From the NCBI GenBank assembly GCA_016219005.1, contig JACRCN010000087.1, forward strand, positions 1-64,000: a stretch of DNA of 64,000 nt, read 5' to 3'. The notes beneath the pieces are model-generated. The model ran no database searches. It worked only from the letters and a program-made list of their open reading frames with translations, and was not told the DNA's origin. Shown in pieces: positions 24,529 through 33,809 of the stretch. How positions within the stretch are numbered: the stretch's first letter is position 1; each line of letters starts with the position of its first letter. Made by a program: the position numbers and the translations under genes. The stretch comes from Deltaproteobacteria bacterium (GTDB lineage Bacteria > Desulfobacterota > Desulfobacteria > Desulfobacterales > SpSt-501).

Positions 24529-27500
24529 TCACGGAGAAACTTCTATTATACTGTTCGGTATCTCTCCCATCATCTCCGGCGCATACAGCGCCTCCACCCG
24601 CGTGGGCGGCAGCTGGAACGAACCGCTCTGGTTGAGGCGCAGGGTGTACTCCACGGTCCACGCGCCTTTGGGCACGACCTCGTAGTAGGCCCGAAAGGCC
24701 CCGAACGAGCGTTCCTCGTAGGCCGGCCAGACCCGGCCCTTGCGCTCCTCGCCTTGGGTCAGAATCCGCGAATCCCGGCCGAGGCCGGTGCCCAGGATCG
24801 TGACGCCGGCCGGCACCGGGTCGCTCACCGCCACCCACGTCATGTCCGCCTGGGCCTCGATCTCGAGCCGCACGCGCACGATATCGCCCCGGCTCCAGCG
24901 GCCCGGCGTCTTGCGGTCCACAGCGGAAACCGTTTTCCGGATCGAATACCCGCTTGAAAGCGCCTCCTTCAGCGGGATCGCCGCCAGGCTCTGGAGGGTC
25001 AACCACGGTTTGCCCATCCCCTGGTGCAGCGCGTCAAGCTCGGCCTTTTCAGCCGGCCACGACAGGAGCGCGGAATCGCCCTTGGGGGAAGCGGTCCAGT
25101 CTATGGCCCGGCTTTGGCCGGCAAGGTCCACGCGGGTCGTGCCGGTGACCGGCTCGGTTTCGAACTTCCGCGAGAACCGCTCCATGGCCAAAACGCCCCA
25201 GGCATTGGCGGTCGTGAGATCCCAGCACCCGGCCCGCTGCCGCGCCAGGGCGCCGCGCGCCAGCCTGGGCATGTCCGCCTGCCAGGCGTCCAGCCGCAGT
25301 GCCGTCAGCACCAGGCGCACGGCATTGACATCGTTTGAGACCATCAGCCACCACAGGCGGTCCGAGGCCTCGGTGGAGAAAGCCATCACCGTGCCCTGGT
25401 AAGTTAGCCGCGCTCGGAGCACCTGCTCGGCCTGGGCCAGCCGTTCCGTGCGGTCGGGCAGAGCCGGCATGTTGAGCAAGATTCCCACCCAGTCGATCAC
25501 GGCCGAGGTTGGCCACAGGTTCGGGTCGACGGCGATTGAACCGAGCAGCTTGGGCTCGGCCTCGCCGTAGCGCGAGAGGGCTTCCAGCGCGGCGAGCTTG
25601 CGGATAGCGAGGTCGGCCGTGGGCAGCGGCGAATACCGAACGAGGCTGCCGTCCACGAACCGCCTGAGGCCCAGGGCCGCCTGCCGGAGCAGATCCTGAG
25701 GGAGGCTCCAGCCGGCCTCCTGGCTGATGGCGAGGATGTAGGCGGTCAGCACCGGGTCCCCGTGCGTGGTGGACGGGAAATACTTCACCAGACCGTCGCC
25801 GTCCATGTAGGCCGGAATCTGGGCCACCCAGCGTTCCCACAGGGCACGATCCCGCAGCGCCACTGCCACGGAAATCTTCTGTTCCATGCACCCGTAAGGG
25901 TAGCGCCGCATGACGTCGGCAACGGCGCTCAACCCGTCGTCGAGGCTCCCCCGGACGTTCACGCGCACGCCGCCGCCGGCCAGCGCATCGGCCGGTCGCG
26001 CGATGCCAAGCGCAAACCGCCCCTCCAGCTGGTTCAGGCTCGCCTGGAACACCCGCAGCGGCACGGCCGGCGCGATGTTCTGCACGACCCGCAACCGGTC
26101 CCGGGCGGCCGTCTCTTTGGCCGCCGCGTCGATCTCCCAGGCCACCTCCTCCACGCCGGAAGGTACTGTCACGTCCCAGAAAAGCTCGCGCGCCTCCCCC
26201 GCTGCCAGGGAAACCGTCTGGGACGCCGGCACCGGGGATATGCCGGCGGCGTGGGCGGAAACTTCTACCGCCACTTGCTGCCGCGAGGTGTTGCGCACGG
26301 TGACGCCGGCGCAGAAACGGTCGCCCTCCCGCACCAGCGGCGGCAGGCCGGAGAACACCATCAAATCCTGGGTGGACTGGATCGACACAGCGCCCATCCC
26401 GAAGAAGCCTGTCCCGCCGGTCGCCGCCGCAACGATGCGGAAGGAGGTGATGGCGTCGTTGAGCGGTACTTCGATCTCGGCTTCGCCGAACTCGTTCAGG
26501 GGCAGCCGGGCTTTCCACAGGAGGAGAGTATCCAGCAGCTCGCGCGTGGCCTGACGCCCGCCGCCGCCTCCCTGGGGCAGCGCCTTGATCCCGTAATGCC
26601 GCTTGCCCACCACCTGCATCTGGGCCGTGGCGGTCTGCACTTCGTAACCGCGCCGCCCCATCAGGACGGGCAGCAGGTCCCAGCTCTTGTTGGCCATGAG
26701 TTCGAGCAGCCCCTCGTCCACGGCGGCCAGGGCCACCTCGCTTCCGGCCGGCGGCCGCTGGCCGGAAGCCGTCGCCGCCCGAACCGTGACCCTGGCTTTC
26801 TCCCGGACTTTGTAAACGCTCCGGTCCGTGGTCAGCGACACCTTCAGCTCATGCGCGCGCCACCCCACGTTGATCTCGGCCATACCAAGCTTGAAGGCGG
26901 GCTTGCCCAGGTCTGCCATGGCCGTGGGTTGCACCGCGCCGGTGCGGCCGCGCACCGCGAGCACCGATACGAAGACGTTGGGCGCGTAGTTGTCCTTGAT
27001 GGGAATGTGCACCACGGGTTCGCGGCCGGAGATCTTCCGCACCCAGGTGTCCAGCACGCCTTCGCGTTCGACGGAAATCAGCGCGGTGGCCTCGCGGAAC
27101 GGCATGCGCACCTGGAACACAGCGGACTCTCCGGGCTCGTAACGCTTGCGTTCGGACAGCAGATCCATGCGGTCGTGGTCCGCGGCCTCGAACCACCATT
27201 CGCTTTTTCCGGCCACCCACACCGACCGGTTGGCAAACGTGCGGTTGCCGCTTGCATCCCGGCTTTCGGCCGCCAGGATCACTTCGCCCGACAGCGGCGA
27301 TGCGGTTTCGCAGAGCAGCAGCCCCTTCGCATCGGTCCTGCCTTCGATCAGGGTCGCGATCCGCTTGATCTCCACGGTATGATCGTAGGCGTAAAACCCG
27401 CCCACCAGGCGCTTGCGATGGGAGATCACCTTGCGTTCGAACAGGTCGACTTTCACGGGCGCCCCGGCGACCGGCTGACCGGACAGGTCCACCACCGCCG

Positions 27501-30231
27501 TCTGGAACCTGAGGGCTTCCTTCGAAACCGCCCAACTGTCAGGCTTGATGCCAATGAGGCGTCCGGCATTCCACAGGGGAATCCGACTGGCGACGGTCTG
27601 AATTTCGCCGTTGGGGTCCCGGAACTCCATTTCCGCCGTCATGTCCTGCGGCGCGTCGGCCGTCGGCAGGCCCGGCACGACGGTGCGCGCCGTGCCGGCT
27701 GAGTCCAGCAATAGATCCACGGTCATGAGCTTCGGTTTGGGCGTGCCGCTGAGTCCCTCGCCCGTATCCTCCAGCTCGCCGCGGCGCACCAATCCTTCCT
27801 TGACCGGCCCGTTGCCGAACACAAAATTCTCAAAGCCTGCAAACGCCGGAAGGCGCTTGGCCGCCACATCCGCGCGCAGCCTCACAGGCAGCAGCCCGGC
27901 CCCGCCGCCGGCTAAGTACTGGACACTGAGGTCGAGCGCGGCCTCCTTCGCGTTGACCAACGGCTGCGAGGGCGGCAGGATGGTCCCCGTGAGCAGCGGC
28001 AGACGGAATTCCTCGACCCGGAAGCGGCCGGAGGTCAGGCTCCGGAAGACCGCGAACTCGGAAGACTCCTCCCCGGCATCCTCGCCCGTCTCCTCGCCTT
28101 CCGCCGGCTGGTCCTGTTGGCTGCTCTTGCGCGTCAGAGTCACGCTGTAGCTACCCAGCTTGGCCTCCTTCGGGATGGCCCAGTCGGTCTCGGCCACCCC
28201 GGACACATCCCACGCCAGGGGCAGCTCGTAGGTCTGGTTGCTGCCGGCGTGGCGGATGGAGGCGGTGTCGGGCAGCTTGTCCGCCTGCGGAACGGCGAAG
28301 CCGTCCATGGCATGGCGGCGGATGAGGTGCTTCATGTGCACCGTTTCGCCGGCACGCAGCAGGCTGCGGTCGAAGATGGTGTGGGCGATGACGGGCCCGG
28401 CGCCAACCTCGGCCGGCAACTTGAAGCGCCAGGCCTCGATGCCCTCGTCCCAGCTCGAGTGCACGAAGCTCATGTCGTCGCCGGTCTGGGCCGTGATGAA
28501 AAGCCCCTCCCCCAGCCGCCGCAGAGCGCCCAGCTGGAAGGTGTCGAATTCCGGCAGCTCGAATGTGCATGCGGCGTTGTCGGTCGCCGGGGCAAGCTCC
28601 GCGTCGATGCGCGCGAGGCCGTCCGCATCGGTGCGGCCCTTCCAGAGGACCCTGCCTTCGCAATTCATAACGGCCACGTCCGCTCCAGCCGCCGGCTCGG
28701 CCCGGTCGAGAGTCGTCACCCACACGAGGGAGGATTCGCGCCCCTGCTTGAAGTGCACGGACAGGTTGGTGACCAGCACGGCCGCGGGCACATACATGGG
28801 CTTCGGCGCATCGAGCAGCGCCTTGCCCAGGATGGCGCTTTCGATCTCGACGACGTAGAGCCCGGGCTTTTTCAGAGGAATCCCGACCACCTCGAAGGCG
28901 CCGGCCCCCTGGACCTTGGGGATCTTGAATTCTTCGGCCGCCGGATCGGAGGCGAACACGGACACATCCCGCTTGGCGGCGGCGACCCGGCGCAGCCAGG
29001 GCAACAGGTCCTCGGCCCGGCCCGGCGGAACATTGACGATCTTGCCGGTCAACTGGCCGGTCGTGCTGCCGTCCACTTTCAGCAGCCGCGCTTTCGGCTG
29101 GGGTTCGATGTTGCGGATGGTCACGGGCAGCGCCGAGTCGGCGTTGAGTTCGACGATGCCGAAACGCGCCGCAAACTTGGCCAGCGGTGGAAAGCCTGCC
29201 GTGCGGACCTTGAGCGGAAACCGATTGGCGTTGGCCAGCGCCCGGCCCGCGTCGTCCTTGATGCCGGCCGGGATCTCGAGCTGAAAGTCGGCCTGCGCCG
29301 GAAACGGCCCTTCAAATGTCACCCGGCCGCCGTTTTTGCCCAGGGGGGTGCTCCATGTTTTTCCGTCCGGCCCCTTCAGCACGGCCTCGCCGGTCTGCCC
29401 GGGGTCGAGCGCAGCGTTGAAGCGCAGGCGCATGGGCAACACCGGGATGCAGCCGGCCCGGGGGTTTTCGCGCTCGCAGTGGAACTCGGCTGAAAAAGTC
29501 TCGCGGGTTTCGAAATTGAGCACCTGGTCCTGTTCGGTCGCCACCCCGGAAGCGGACGTGATGCCCTTGCCCCACACCAGGCCCACCTTGGCTTTCTGGG
29601 GGAACCGCTGGCGGCACTGGAGCAGCACGTACTTGCCGCGGTCGGAATCGCTGTTAAAAAGCCAGCGGTTGGCGGCAAGGATCGCCTCGCGCTCCGCGCC
29701 CGTGATGATCTGCGCACCCACCCGTTGCTGGATGCCGGCGATGGCAAATCCCGCCCGGGCCAGGACCGACGCCTCGTCCGGCACGCTGTCCAAGACCAGA
29801 ATGAACACCTGGTCCTCGCCGATGCCGCGGTTGCCGGCGGAAGGCAGCGAGTTGCGGATGGCCGGTCCGCCGGTGGAAAAGGAAAATTCCCGCTTTCCGG
29901 CAAGCGCCTTGCCTGAAAGCGTTCGCAGGCCCGGGGCTAATTTGAAGGAACACCGGATCCCGCCCGGCAGATCGCGCTCGAAGTCATAGACCCAGTTCCC
30001 CGGGTCCGCCCAGCGCCCCCGGCCCTCCTCGGAGCACTGCACCTCGAACGGCGCCGCAGCCCGCGGATCGCCGAACGCCACCATGGGCTCGGAAAAACTC
30101 GCCCGCACCCGCCGCACCTTCTTCACGGTCCCCTGGGGAGTGAACCCGGAGACTTTCGGCGCCTCCTGTGCAAAGACCGGAGAACCAAGAAATAGCAGGC
30201 TCAGAACCAGGACGACTATCTTGCGGTGCAT
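24529..30231 (-). CDS. yfhM: Bacterial alpha-2-macroglobulin family protein (YfhM-like)
   Basis: 1900 residues. A Sec signal peptide (IVVLVLSLLFLGSPVFAQ) is cleaved near residue 22; the cleavage region has no lipobox Cys, unlike E. coli YfhM. Many MG-type beta domains follow, then the thioester motif CMEQ in YPYGCMEQKISVAVAL near residue 1447, the alpha/alpha toroid (TED) domain, and a C-terminal receptor-like domain ending in EMMGEIPNSIIEVSP. Such proteins trap proteases in the periplasm after cleavage of a bait region; a likely bait is the stretch near 740 (QQDQPAEGEETGEDAGEESS). It is the first gene of the operon with pbpC. Confidence 0.92.
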   Translation of the reverse strand: MHRKIVVLVLSLLFLGSPVFAQEAPKVSGFTPQGTVKKVRRVRASFSEPMVAFGDPRAAAPFEVQCSEEGRGRWADPGNWVYDFERDLPGGIRCSFKLAPGLRTLSGKALAGKREFSFSTGGPAIRNSLPSAGNRGIGEDQVFILVLDSVPDEASVLARAGFAIAGIQQRVGAQIITGAEREAILAANRWLFNSDSDRGKYVLLQCRQRFPQKAKVGLVWGKGITSASGVATEQDQVLNFETRETFSAEFHCERENPRAGCIPVLPMRLRFNAALDPGQTGEAVLKGPDGKTWSTPLGKNGGRVTFEGPFPAQADFQLEIPAGIKDDAGRALANANRFPLKVRTAGFPPLAKFAARFGIVELNADSALPVTIRNIEPQPKARLLKVDGSTTGQLTGKIVNVPPGRAEDLLPWLRRVAAAKRDVSVFASDPAAEEFKIPKVQGAGAFEVVGIPLKKPGLYVVEIESAILGKALLDAPKPMYVPAAVLVTNLSVHFKQGRESSLVWVTTLDRAEPAAGADVAVMNCEGRVLWKGRTDADGLARIDAELAPATDNAACTFELPEFDTFQLGALRRLGEGLFITAQTGDDMSFVHSSWDEGIEAWRFKLPAEVGAGPVIAHTIFDRSLLRAGETVHMKHLIRRHAMDGFAVPQADKLPDTASIRHAGSNQTYELPLAWDVSGVAETDWAIPKEAKLGSYSVTLTRKSSQQDQPAEGEETGEDAGEESSEFAVFRSLTSGRFRVEEFRLPLLTGTILPPSQPLVNAKEAALDLSVQYLAGGGAGLLPVRLRADVAAKRLPAFAGFENFVFGNGPVKEGLVRRGELEDTGEGLSGTPKPKLMTVDLLLDSAGTARTVVPGLPTADAPQDMTAEMEFRDPNGEIQTVASRIPLWNAGRLIGIKPDSWAVSKEALRFQTAVVDLSGQPVAGAPVKVDLFERKVISHRKRLVGGFYAYDHTVEIKRIATLIEGRTDAKGLLLCETASPLSGEVILAAESRDASGNRTFANRSVWVAGKSEWWFEAADHDRMDLLSERKRYEPGESAVFQVRMPFREATALISVEREGVLDTWVRKISGREPVVHIPIKDNYAPNVFVSVLAVRGRTGAVQPTAMADLGKPAFKLGMAEINVGWRAHELKVSLTTDRSVYKVREKARVTVRAATASGQRPPAGSEVALAAVDEGLLELMANKSWDLLPVLMGRRGYEVQTATAQMQVVGKRHYGIKALPQGGGGGRQATRELLDTLLLWKARLPLNEFGEAEIEVPLNDAITSFRIVAAATGGTGFFGMGAVSIQSTQDLMVFSGLPPLVREGDRFCAGVTVRNTSRQQVAVEVSAHAAGISPVPASQTVSLAAGEARELFWDVTVPSGVEEVAWEIDAAAKETAARDRLRVVQNIAPAVPLRVFQASLNQLEGRFALGIARPADALAGGGVRVNVRGSLDDGLSAVADVMRRYPYGCMEQKISVAVALRDRALWERWVAQIPAYMDGDGLVKYFPSTTHGDPVLTAYILAISQEAGWSLPQDLLRQAALGLRRFVDGSLVRYSPLPTADLAIRKLAALEALSRYGEAEPKLLGSIAVDPNLWPTSAVIDWVGILLNMPALPDRTERLAQAEQVLRARLTYQGTVMAFSTEASDRLWWLMVSNDVNAVRLVLTALRLDAWQADMPRLARGALARQRAGCWDLTTANAWGVLAMERFSRKFETEPVTGTTRVDLAGQSRAIDWTASPKGDSALLSWPAEKAELDALHQGMGKPWLTLQSLAAIPLKEALSSGYSIRKTVSAVDRKTPGRWSRGDIVRVRLEIEAQADMTWVAVSDPVPAGVTILGTGLGRDSRILTQGEERKGRVWPAYEERSFGAFRAYYEVVPKGAWTVEYTLRLNQSGSFQLPPTRVEALYAPEMMGEIPNSIIEVSP

Positions 30232-30279
30232 GGCAGGACCTTTCTGCGGCAGGAGTTTCCAGCGAGGGATACGGACCCA

Positions 30280-30308
30280 GTTAAGCCAGTTTTATCATGC
30301 GATGTCAA
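30280..30308 (-). promoter_or_regulatory. Promoter candidate for the alpha-2-macroglobulin/pbpC operon
   Basis: On the minus strand a perfect TTGACA (30308-30303) is 17 bases from CTTAAC (30285-30280). The -10 element is poor, so the call rests mainly on the -35 box and its position about 50 bases before the start codon. Confidence 0.4.
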
Positions 30309-30312
30309 GTGC

Positions 30313-30342
30313 TTGATCTTTCCACCACGGTTCAATTAAGAT
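30313..30342 (+). promoter_or_regulatory. Promoter candidate for the homocysteine methyltransferase-family gene
   Basis: TTGATC (30313-30318) and TAAGAT (30337-30342) are separated by 18 bases, 45 bases before the GTG start, in an AT-rich stretch. Confidence 0.4.
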
Positions 30343-30387
30343 ATATTTTAAAGGTAGAGACAATGGTCATATCGTTAGGACAGCGGC

Positions 30388-31341
30388 GTGAATCCCACTC
30401 CATTTTCGGATTTTTTAAAACAGTCCAAATATATCCTGGGCGAGGGGGCTGTCATAGAGCGCCTGCGCCGCAATCCGGACTGCGAACTCGATCCCCATAT
30501 CGTCAACTCCGGATTTATCTACCACGCGGAGAAACGAGCGGCTCTCGCGGCCATCTACCGGCAGTACCTGGACATCGGCTTCCGACATGACGTGCCGCTG
30601 CTTCTGTCCACCCCCACCTGGCGGGCCAGCCGGGAGCGGATCGCGGCCGCCGGTTTAACCGGGATGGACGTGAACGGAGACAATTTCCGGTTTCTGGATG
30701 CTCTGCGCAGCAGCTATGGAGCGTACGCCCGGAAGGTTGTCATCTGCGGTTTGCTGAGCTGCCGCGGGAATGCCTATGATCCGGGGCAAGCTCTCGCGGC
30801 CGCCGACGCGCATGAGTTCCACGCCTGGCAGGTCGCGATGCTGGCGCAAACCGAAATCGATTTCCTGCTGGCCGCCACCCTGCCGGCCTTGAGCGAAGCG
30901 ATCGGGCTGGCATCGGCAATGGCCGCCACCGGCAAACCATACATCATCAGTTTTGTGGCTCGTCCCGAGGGCACACTGCTCGACGGCACGTCCCTGAAGG
31001 AGGCCATCGCCGCCATCGATGCCACCACCCACCCGCGGCCGCTGGCGTACATGGTCAACTGCACGCATGCCTCCATCTTCAGGGCCGCTCTGCGGCATGA
31101 GGTCAATTCCTCGCCGCCGGTCGGAGATCGACTGGTCGGCCTTTTGGCCAACACCGCCGCGCTCGACCCTGAAGAGTTGGACAACAGCACCGACCTGGTG
31201 GAGGAGGATCCCGAGGTGTTCGGCCGATCGGTCGCCGGACTGCACGGGGAATTCGGCATGAAAATCCTGGGAGGCTGCTGCGGAACTGACGATCGGCACA
31301 TCCGCTGCCTGGCATCACGGCTTGCCTCGTTGTCTTCGTAG
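30388..31341 (+). CDS. Homocysteine S-methyltransferase-family protein
   Basis: 317 residues forming a (beta/alpha)8 barrel of the Hcy methyltransferase family. The zinc-binding cysteines occur as NCTHAS near residue 224 and GGCCGTDDRHI near 297. The N-terminal GEGAVIERLRR occupies the place of the family's DGxxGT motif but is diverged. The GTG start has AGGA 7 bases upstream. Family members move a methyl group from S-methylmethionine, betaine or a similar donor to homocysteine. The diverged N-terminus makes the donor and acceptor uncertain. It stands alone between convergent and divergent neighbours. Confidence 0.8.
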   Translation: MNPTPFSDFLKQSKYILGEGAVIERLRRNPDCELDPHIVNSGFIYHAEKRAALAAIYRQYLDIGFRHDVPLLLSTPTWRASRERIAAAGLTGMDVNGDNFRFLDALRSSYGAYARKVVICGLLSCRGNAYDPGQALAAADAHEFHAWQVAMLAQTEIDFLLAATLPALSEAIGLASAMAATGKPYIISFVARPEGTLLDGTSLKEAIAAIDATTHPRPLAYMVNCTHASIFRAALRHEVNSSPPVGDRLVGLLANTAALDPEELDNSTDLVEEDPEVFGRSVAGLHGEFGMKILGGCCGTDDRHIRCLASRLASLSS

Positions 31342-31607
31342 CGGATCGCTCGGTTTGGCGCGGCTAACGGCTGCCGAAGAAAGACGGATGCGCTATTCCG
31401 GCCTGGAACAAGACCTGAAAAAGAGCATCAATAAAGCGAAAAGAAAACCCTCGATGACCTGGACGCAACCATCAGGGGGACCTTCATGCAGGGCAGAAAA
31501 TATTGGATAGCCGGCAGGCAGCTGTGATAGTCTCTTGCAGAATGGTTTTCCGGATCGACACCAAATGGTCGACAACAAGGTGGGCGGCCTGCTCGGGAGA
31601 AACAGGG

Positions 31608-32531
31608 ATGATGATAGGGATGATGCTGCGGTATACTCTCCGACTGGCATGGGTGGCGGCAGTGTGGTGGGTTTTCAGTCTCAATCCTTCTCACGCCTGT
31701 ACCCTCTGGGGCGCGGCGGGGAATGCCGTTGAAGGCGGGGGGGCCCTGATCACAAAGAACCGCGACTGGACGCCGGACCATCGGCAGCAGCTGAACATCG
31801 TGAGGCCGAAGGAAGGTTACGCGTCCGTTGTGCTCGCCGCGGTCGGCGGCGCAGAACCCGGCACCAAGGCAGGCGTCAACGAAAAGGGCCTGGTCATGGT
31901 CACCGCGACGGTCAATCAGGTGCCGGCAGCGGAACGAAAACGGGTCGATCAGAAGAAAGGTTTGATGAGCCATCTTCTCGCTCGATGTGCCGGCGTGGAG
32001 GATGTCCTGAAGCAAATCGAATTGTTCCGCCGCCCGGTGTTCTACCTGGTCGGGGACCGCAAGGAGATTGCCGTCATCGAAGTGGCACCCGATGGCCGCC
32101 GCTCCATCACACGAACGGACTCCGGTACGCTGCACCACACGAACCATTACGGTGCCATCGATCCGCTCCCGGACCTCAAACGCAAGCCCGGCGCCAGCAG
32201 CACGAACCGTTCGGCGCGCATAGAAAAACTGCTGAAGAACCCGAACAGACCCTATACGGCCGACGATTTCATCCGTTTCAGCCAAGACAGGACCGCCGGC
32301 CCCGACAACAGCATCTGGCGCACCGGCAGCGATCCCCACAAGACCCGCTCGTTGGCCACGTGGCTGGTCGCAATCCCGGCTTCCGGCAGCCCCCGGCTCT
32401 ACCTGAAGACCGCCGACCCGGGGGAGGCCGAGCGCGTCTGCCGCCTGGCGGTCGATGATGCGCTCCGCGTCAGCGACCGGGATCAAATTTCGCTGGACAG
32501 CGATCTCTGCAACGGACCGACACCAAATTAG
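31608..32531 (+). CDS. Exported Ntn-hydrolase (C45/choloylglycine hydrolase-like)
   Basis: About 307 residues. The signal peptide (LRYTLRLAWVAAVWWVFSLNPS, then HA) appears to be cut directly before CTLWGAAG. The new N-terminal Cys would be the nucleophile of an Ntn-hydrolase without further processing. GGGALITKNRDW near residue 45 provides the conserved N-R-D. A later asparagine segment (HHTNHYGAI) is typical of the C45 acyltransferase/linear amide hydrolase group. ATG 31608 has GGGAGA upstream; the frame is open to 31503 without homology. It probably hydrolyses an N-acyl amide in the periplasm; the substrate is unknown. The gap 31342-31607 holds no clear gene. Confidence 0.78.
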   Translation: MMIGMMLRYTLRLAWVAAVWWVFSLNPSHACTLWGAAGNAVEGGGALITKNRDWTPDHRQQLNIVRPKEGYASVVLAAVGGAEPGTKAGVNEKGLVMVTATVNQVPAAERKRVDQKKGLMSHLLARCAGVEDVLKQIELFRRPVFYLVGDRKEIAVIEVAPDGRRSITRTDSGTLHHTNHYGAIDPLPDLKRKPGASSTNRSARIEKLLKNPNRPYTADDFIRFSQDRTAGPDNSIWRTGSDPHKTRSLATWLVAIPASGSPRLYLKTADPGEAERVCRLAVDDALRVSDRDQISLDSDLCNGPTPN

Positions 32532-32662
32532 GATTCGACGGCACTTGAGCTGATTCGGATCTCAGCCATCACGCCCGCCCGGGTCTTCCGGCTGGAAAGC
32601 CTCAAGCTGCTCGTGGCGGCCGCATCCAGCCCGCTACCGAAACTTGGCCGATCCCTACCGGC

Positions 32663-33544
32663 TCAAGTCCTCCATTTCACCACCTTGCGTTCGAGCAACG
32701 CCGGCCAGGAGGTTTGCCGGCCCAGACCGTAAAGATAGCGCATCGCGCCCTGGATGGCCCGGCGCGGAAGAAGCCGCCCGGCGAACGGCGCCAGGCGCGC
32801 TTCAAAAAACGAGCCTACCGTCACGACGGGCGCCGGTGAGCCGTTGCGCAGCAGGTCGAGAATGACATGAGCTGCGACGCCAGGCTCCGGGGCCTTGCTG
32901 AATTTTTCCTCCTCGGCCATCCGCGACTGCCCGCGATTAGGCTCATAGGCCTCGCAAACCGGACCCCGCAACATGCGCGTGCGCCGGAGAATGTCCGTTG
33001 CGATGTCGCCGGGCTGAAGGTCGACCACGCGGATGTCCGTGCCGGTCAATTCCAGGCACAGGCATTCAGTGGCGACGCTGAGGGCGGCTTTGGCTGAACT
33101 GTAGCCGGCGTTAAAGGGAATGGGGAAGCGGCCTGCCAGCGACGTGACGTTGATGATGATGCCCGTGTTGCGCCGGCGCATTCCGGGCAGCGCCAAACGC
33201 ATCAGTTCCAGCGGACCCAGGAAGAGCGTTTCCATCTGCGACTGCAGGCATTCTGCCGCCAGGGCCTCCAGCGGCCCGTTGATGACGCTTCCGGCGTTGT
33301 TGATCAATACGCTGATCTCTCCGGCTTCCCGCTCGGCCTGCTGAAACCCGGACCGGATGCTGGTCGTGTCGTTCAGGTCGATCCGGATGGGGTGAAAGCG
33401 CTCCATCGCCGGGAGTCGTTGGACCTCGCGGGCCGTCCCCCAGACCTCGTGCCCCATTGACGTGAGCAACCGTGCCGTTGCCAGGCCGATGCCCGAGCTC
33501 GCTCCCGTAATGAGCACCTTGCGTTCCGCGTGTTGAGTCGACAT
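32663..33544 (-). CDS. Short-chain dehydrogenase/reductase
   Basis: 293 residues of the classical SDR type. VLITGASSGIGLATARLL near residue 10 is the NAD(P)-binding loop, INNAGSVINGPLE near 82 is the NNAG motif, and the catalytic Tyr/Lys are in YSSAKAALSVATE near 150. The Ser is in INVTSLAGRFPIPF. The residue after the first strand (TAREVQRL) suggests NADP use. The long C-terminus, with a basic stretch near the end, resembles SDRs acting on lipids or retinol-like substrates. No co-directional neighbour lies close by. The 265 bases behind its start (33545-33809) contain no recognised gene. Confidence 0.85.
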   Translation of the reverse strand: MSTQHAERKVLITGASSGIGLATARLLTSMGHEVWGTAREVQRLPAMERFHPIRIDLNDTTSIRSGFQQAEREAGEISVLINNAGSVINGPLEALAAECLQSQMETLFLGPLELMRLALPGMRRRNTGIIINVTSLAGRFPIPFNAGYSSAKAALSVATECLCLELTGTDIRVVDLQPGDIATDILRRTRMLRGPVCEAYEPNRGQSRMAEEEKFSKAPEPGVAAHVILDLLRNGSPAPVVTVGSFFEARLAPFAGRLLPRRAIQGAMRYLYGLGRQTSWPALLERKVVKWRT

Positions 33545-33809
33545 CCTTTTTCTCCTTTCGCAAACCTGCGGCGGTATCTTCCGGAATACCCGATAGCCTC
33601 AGCTGGCCAGCCAGTTGAAGCTCCTGGGTGATTTGAGCCGCAGCTCTTTTCTGGTGCTCACCCTACACCCGGAACATGACCTGAACCTTTCTCCAGGATT
33701 ACATTTTTGAAAGGATTGGGCCGAGAGGGGAGCATCTCCCGGAAATGAAAGCTGCGGCTGGGCAGGTCGGATCGGGGATGCCGCCGGCGACGAGGAAGCT
33801 GATCTGAAT

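Noticed and set aside
33600..33720. Short minus-strand frame between the SDR and kinase genes
   Set aside because: A GTG-initiated peptide of about 18 residues can be read, but with no motif or conservation evidence it is not supported.
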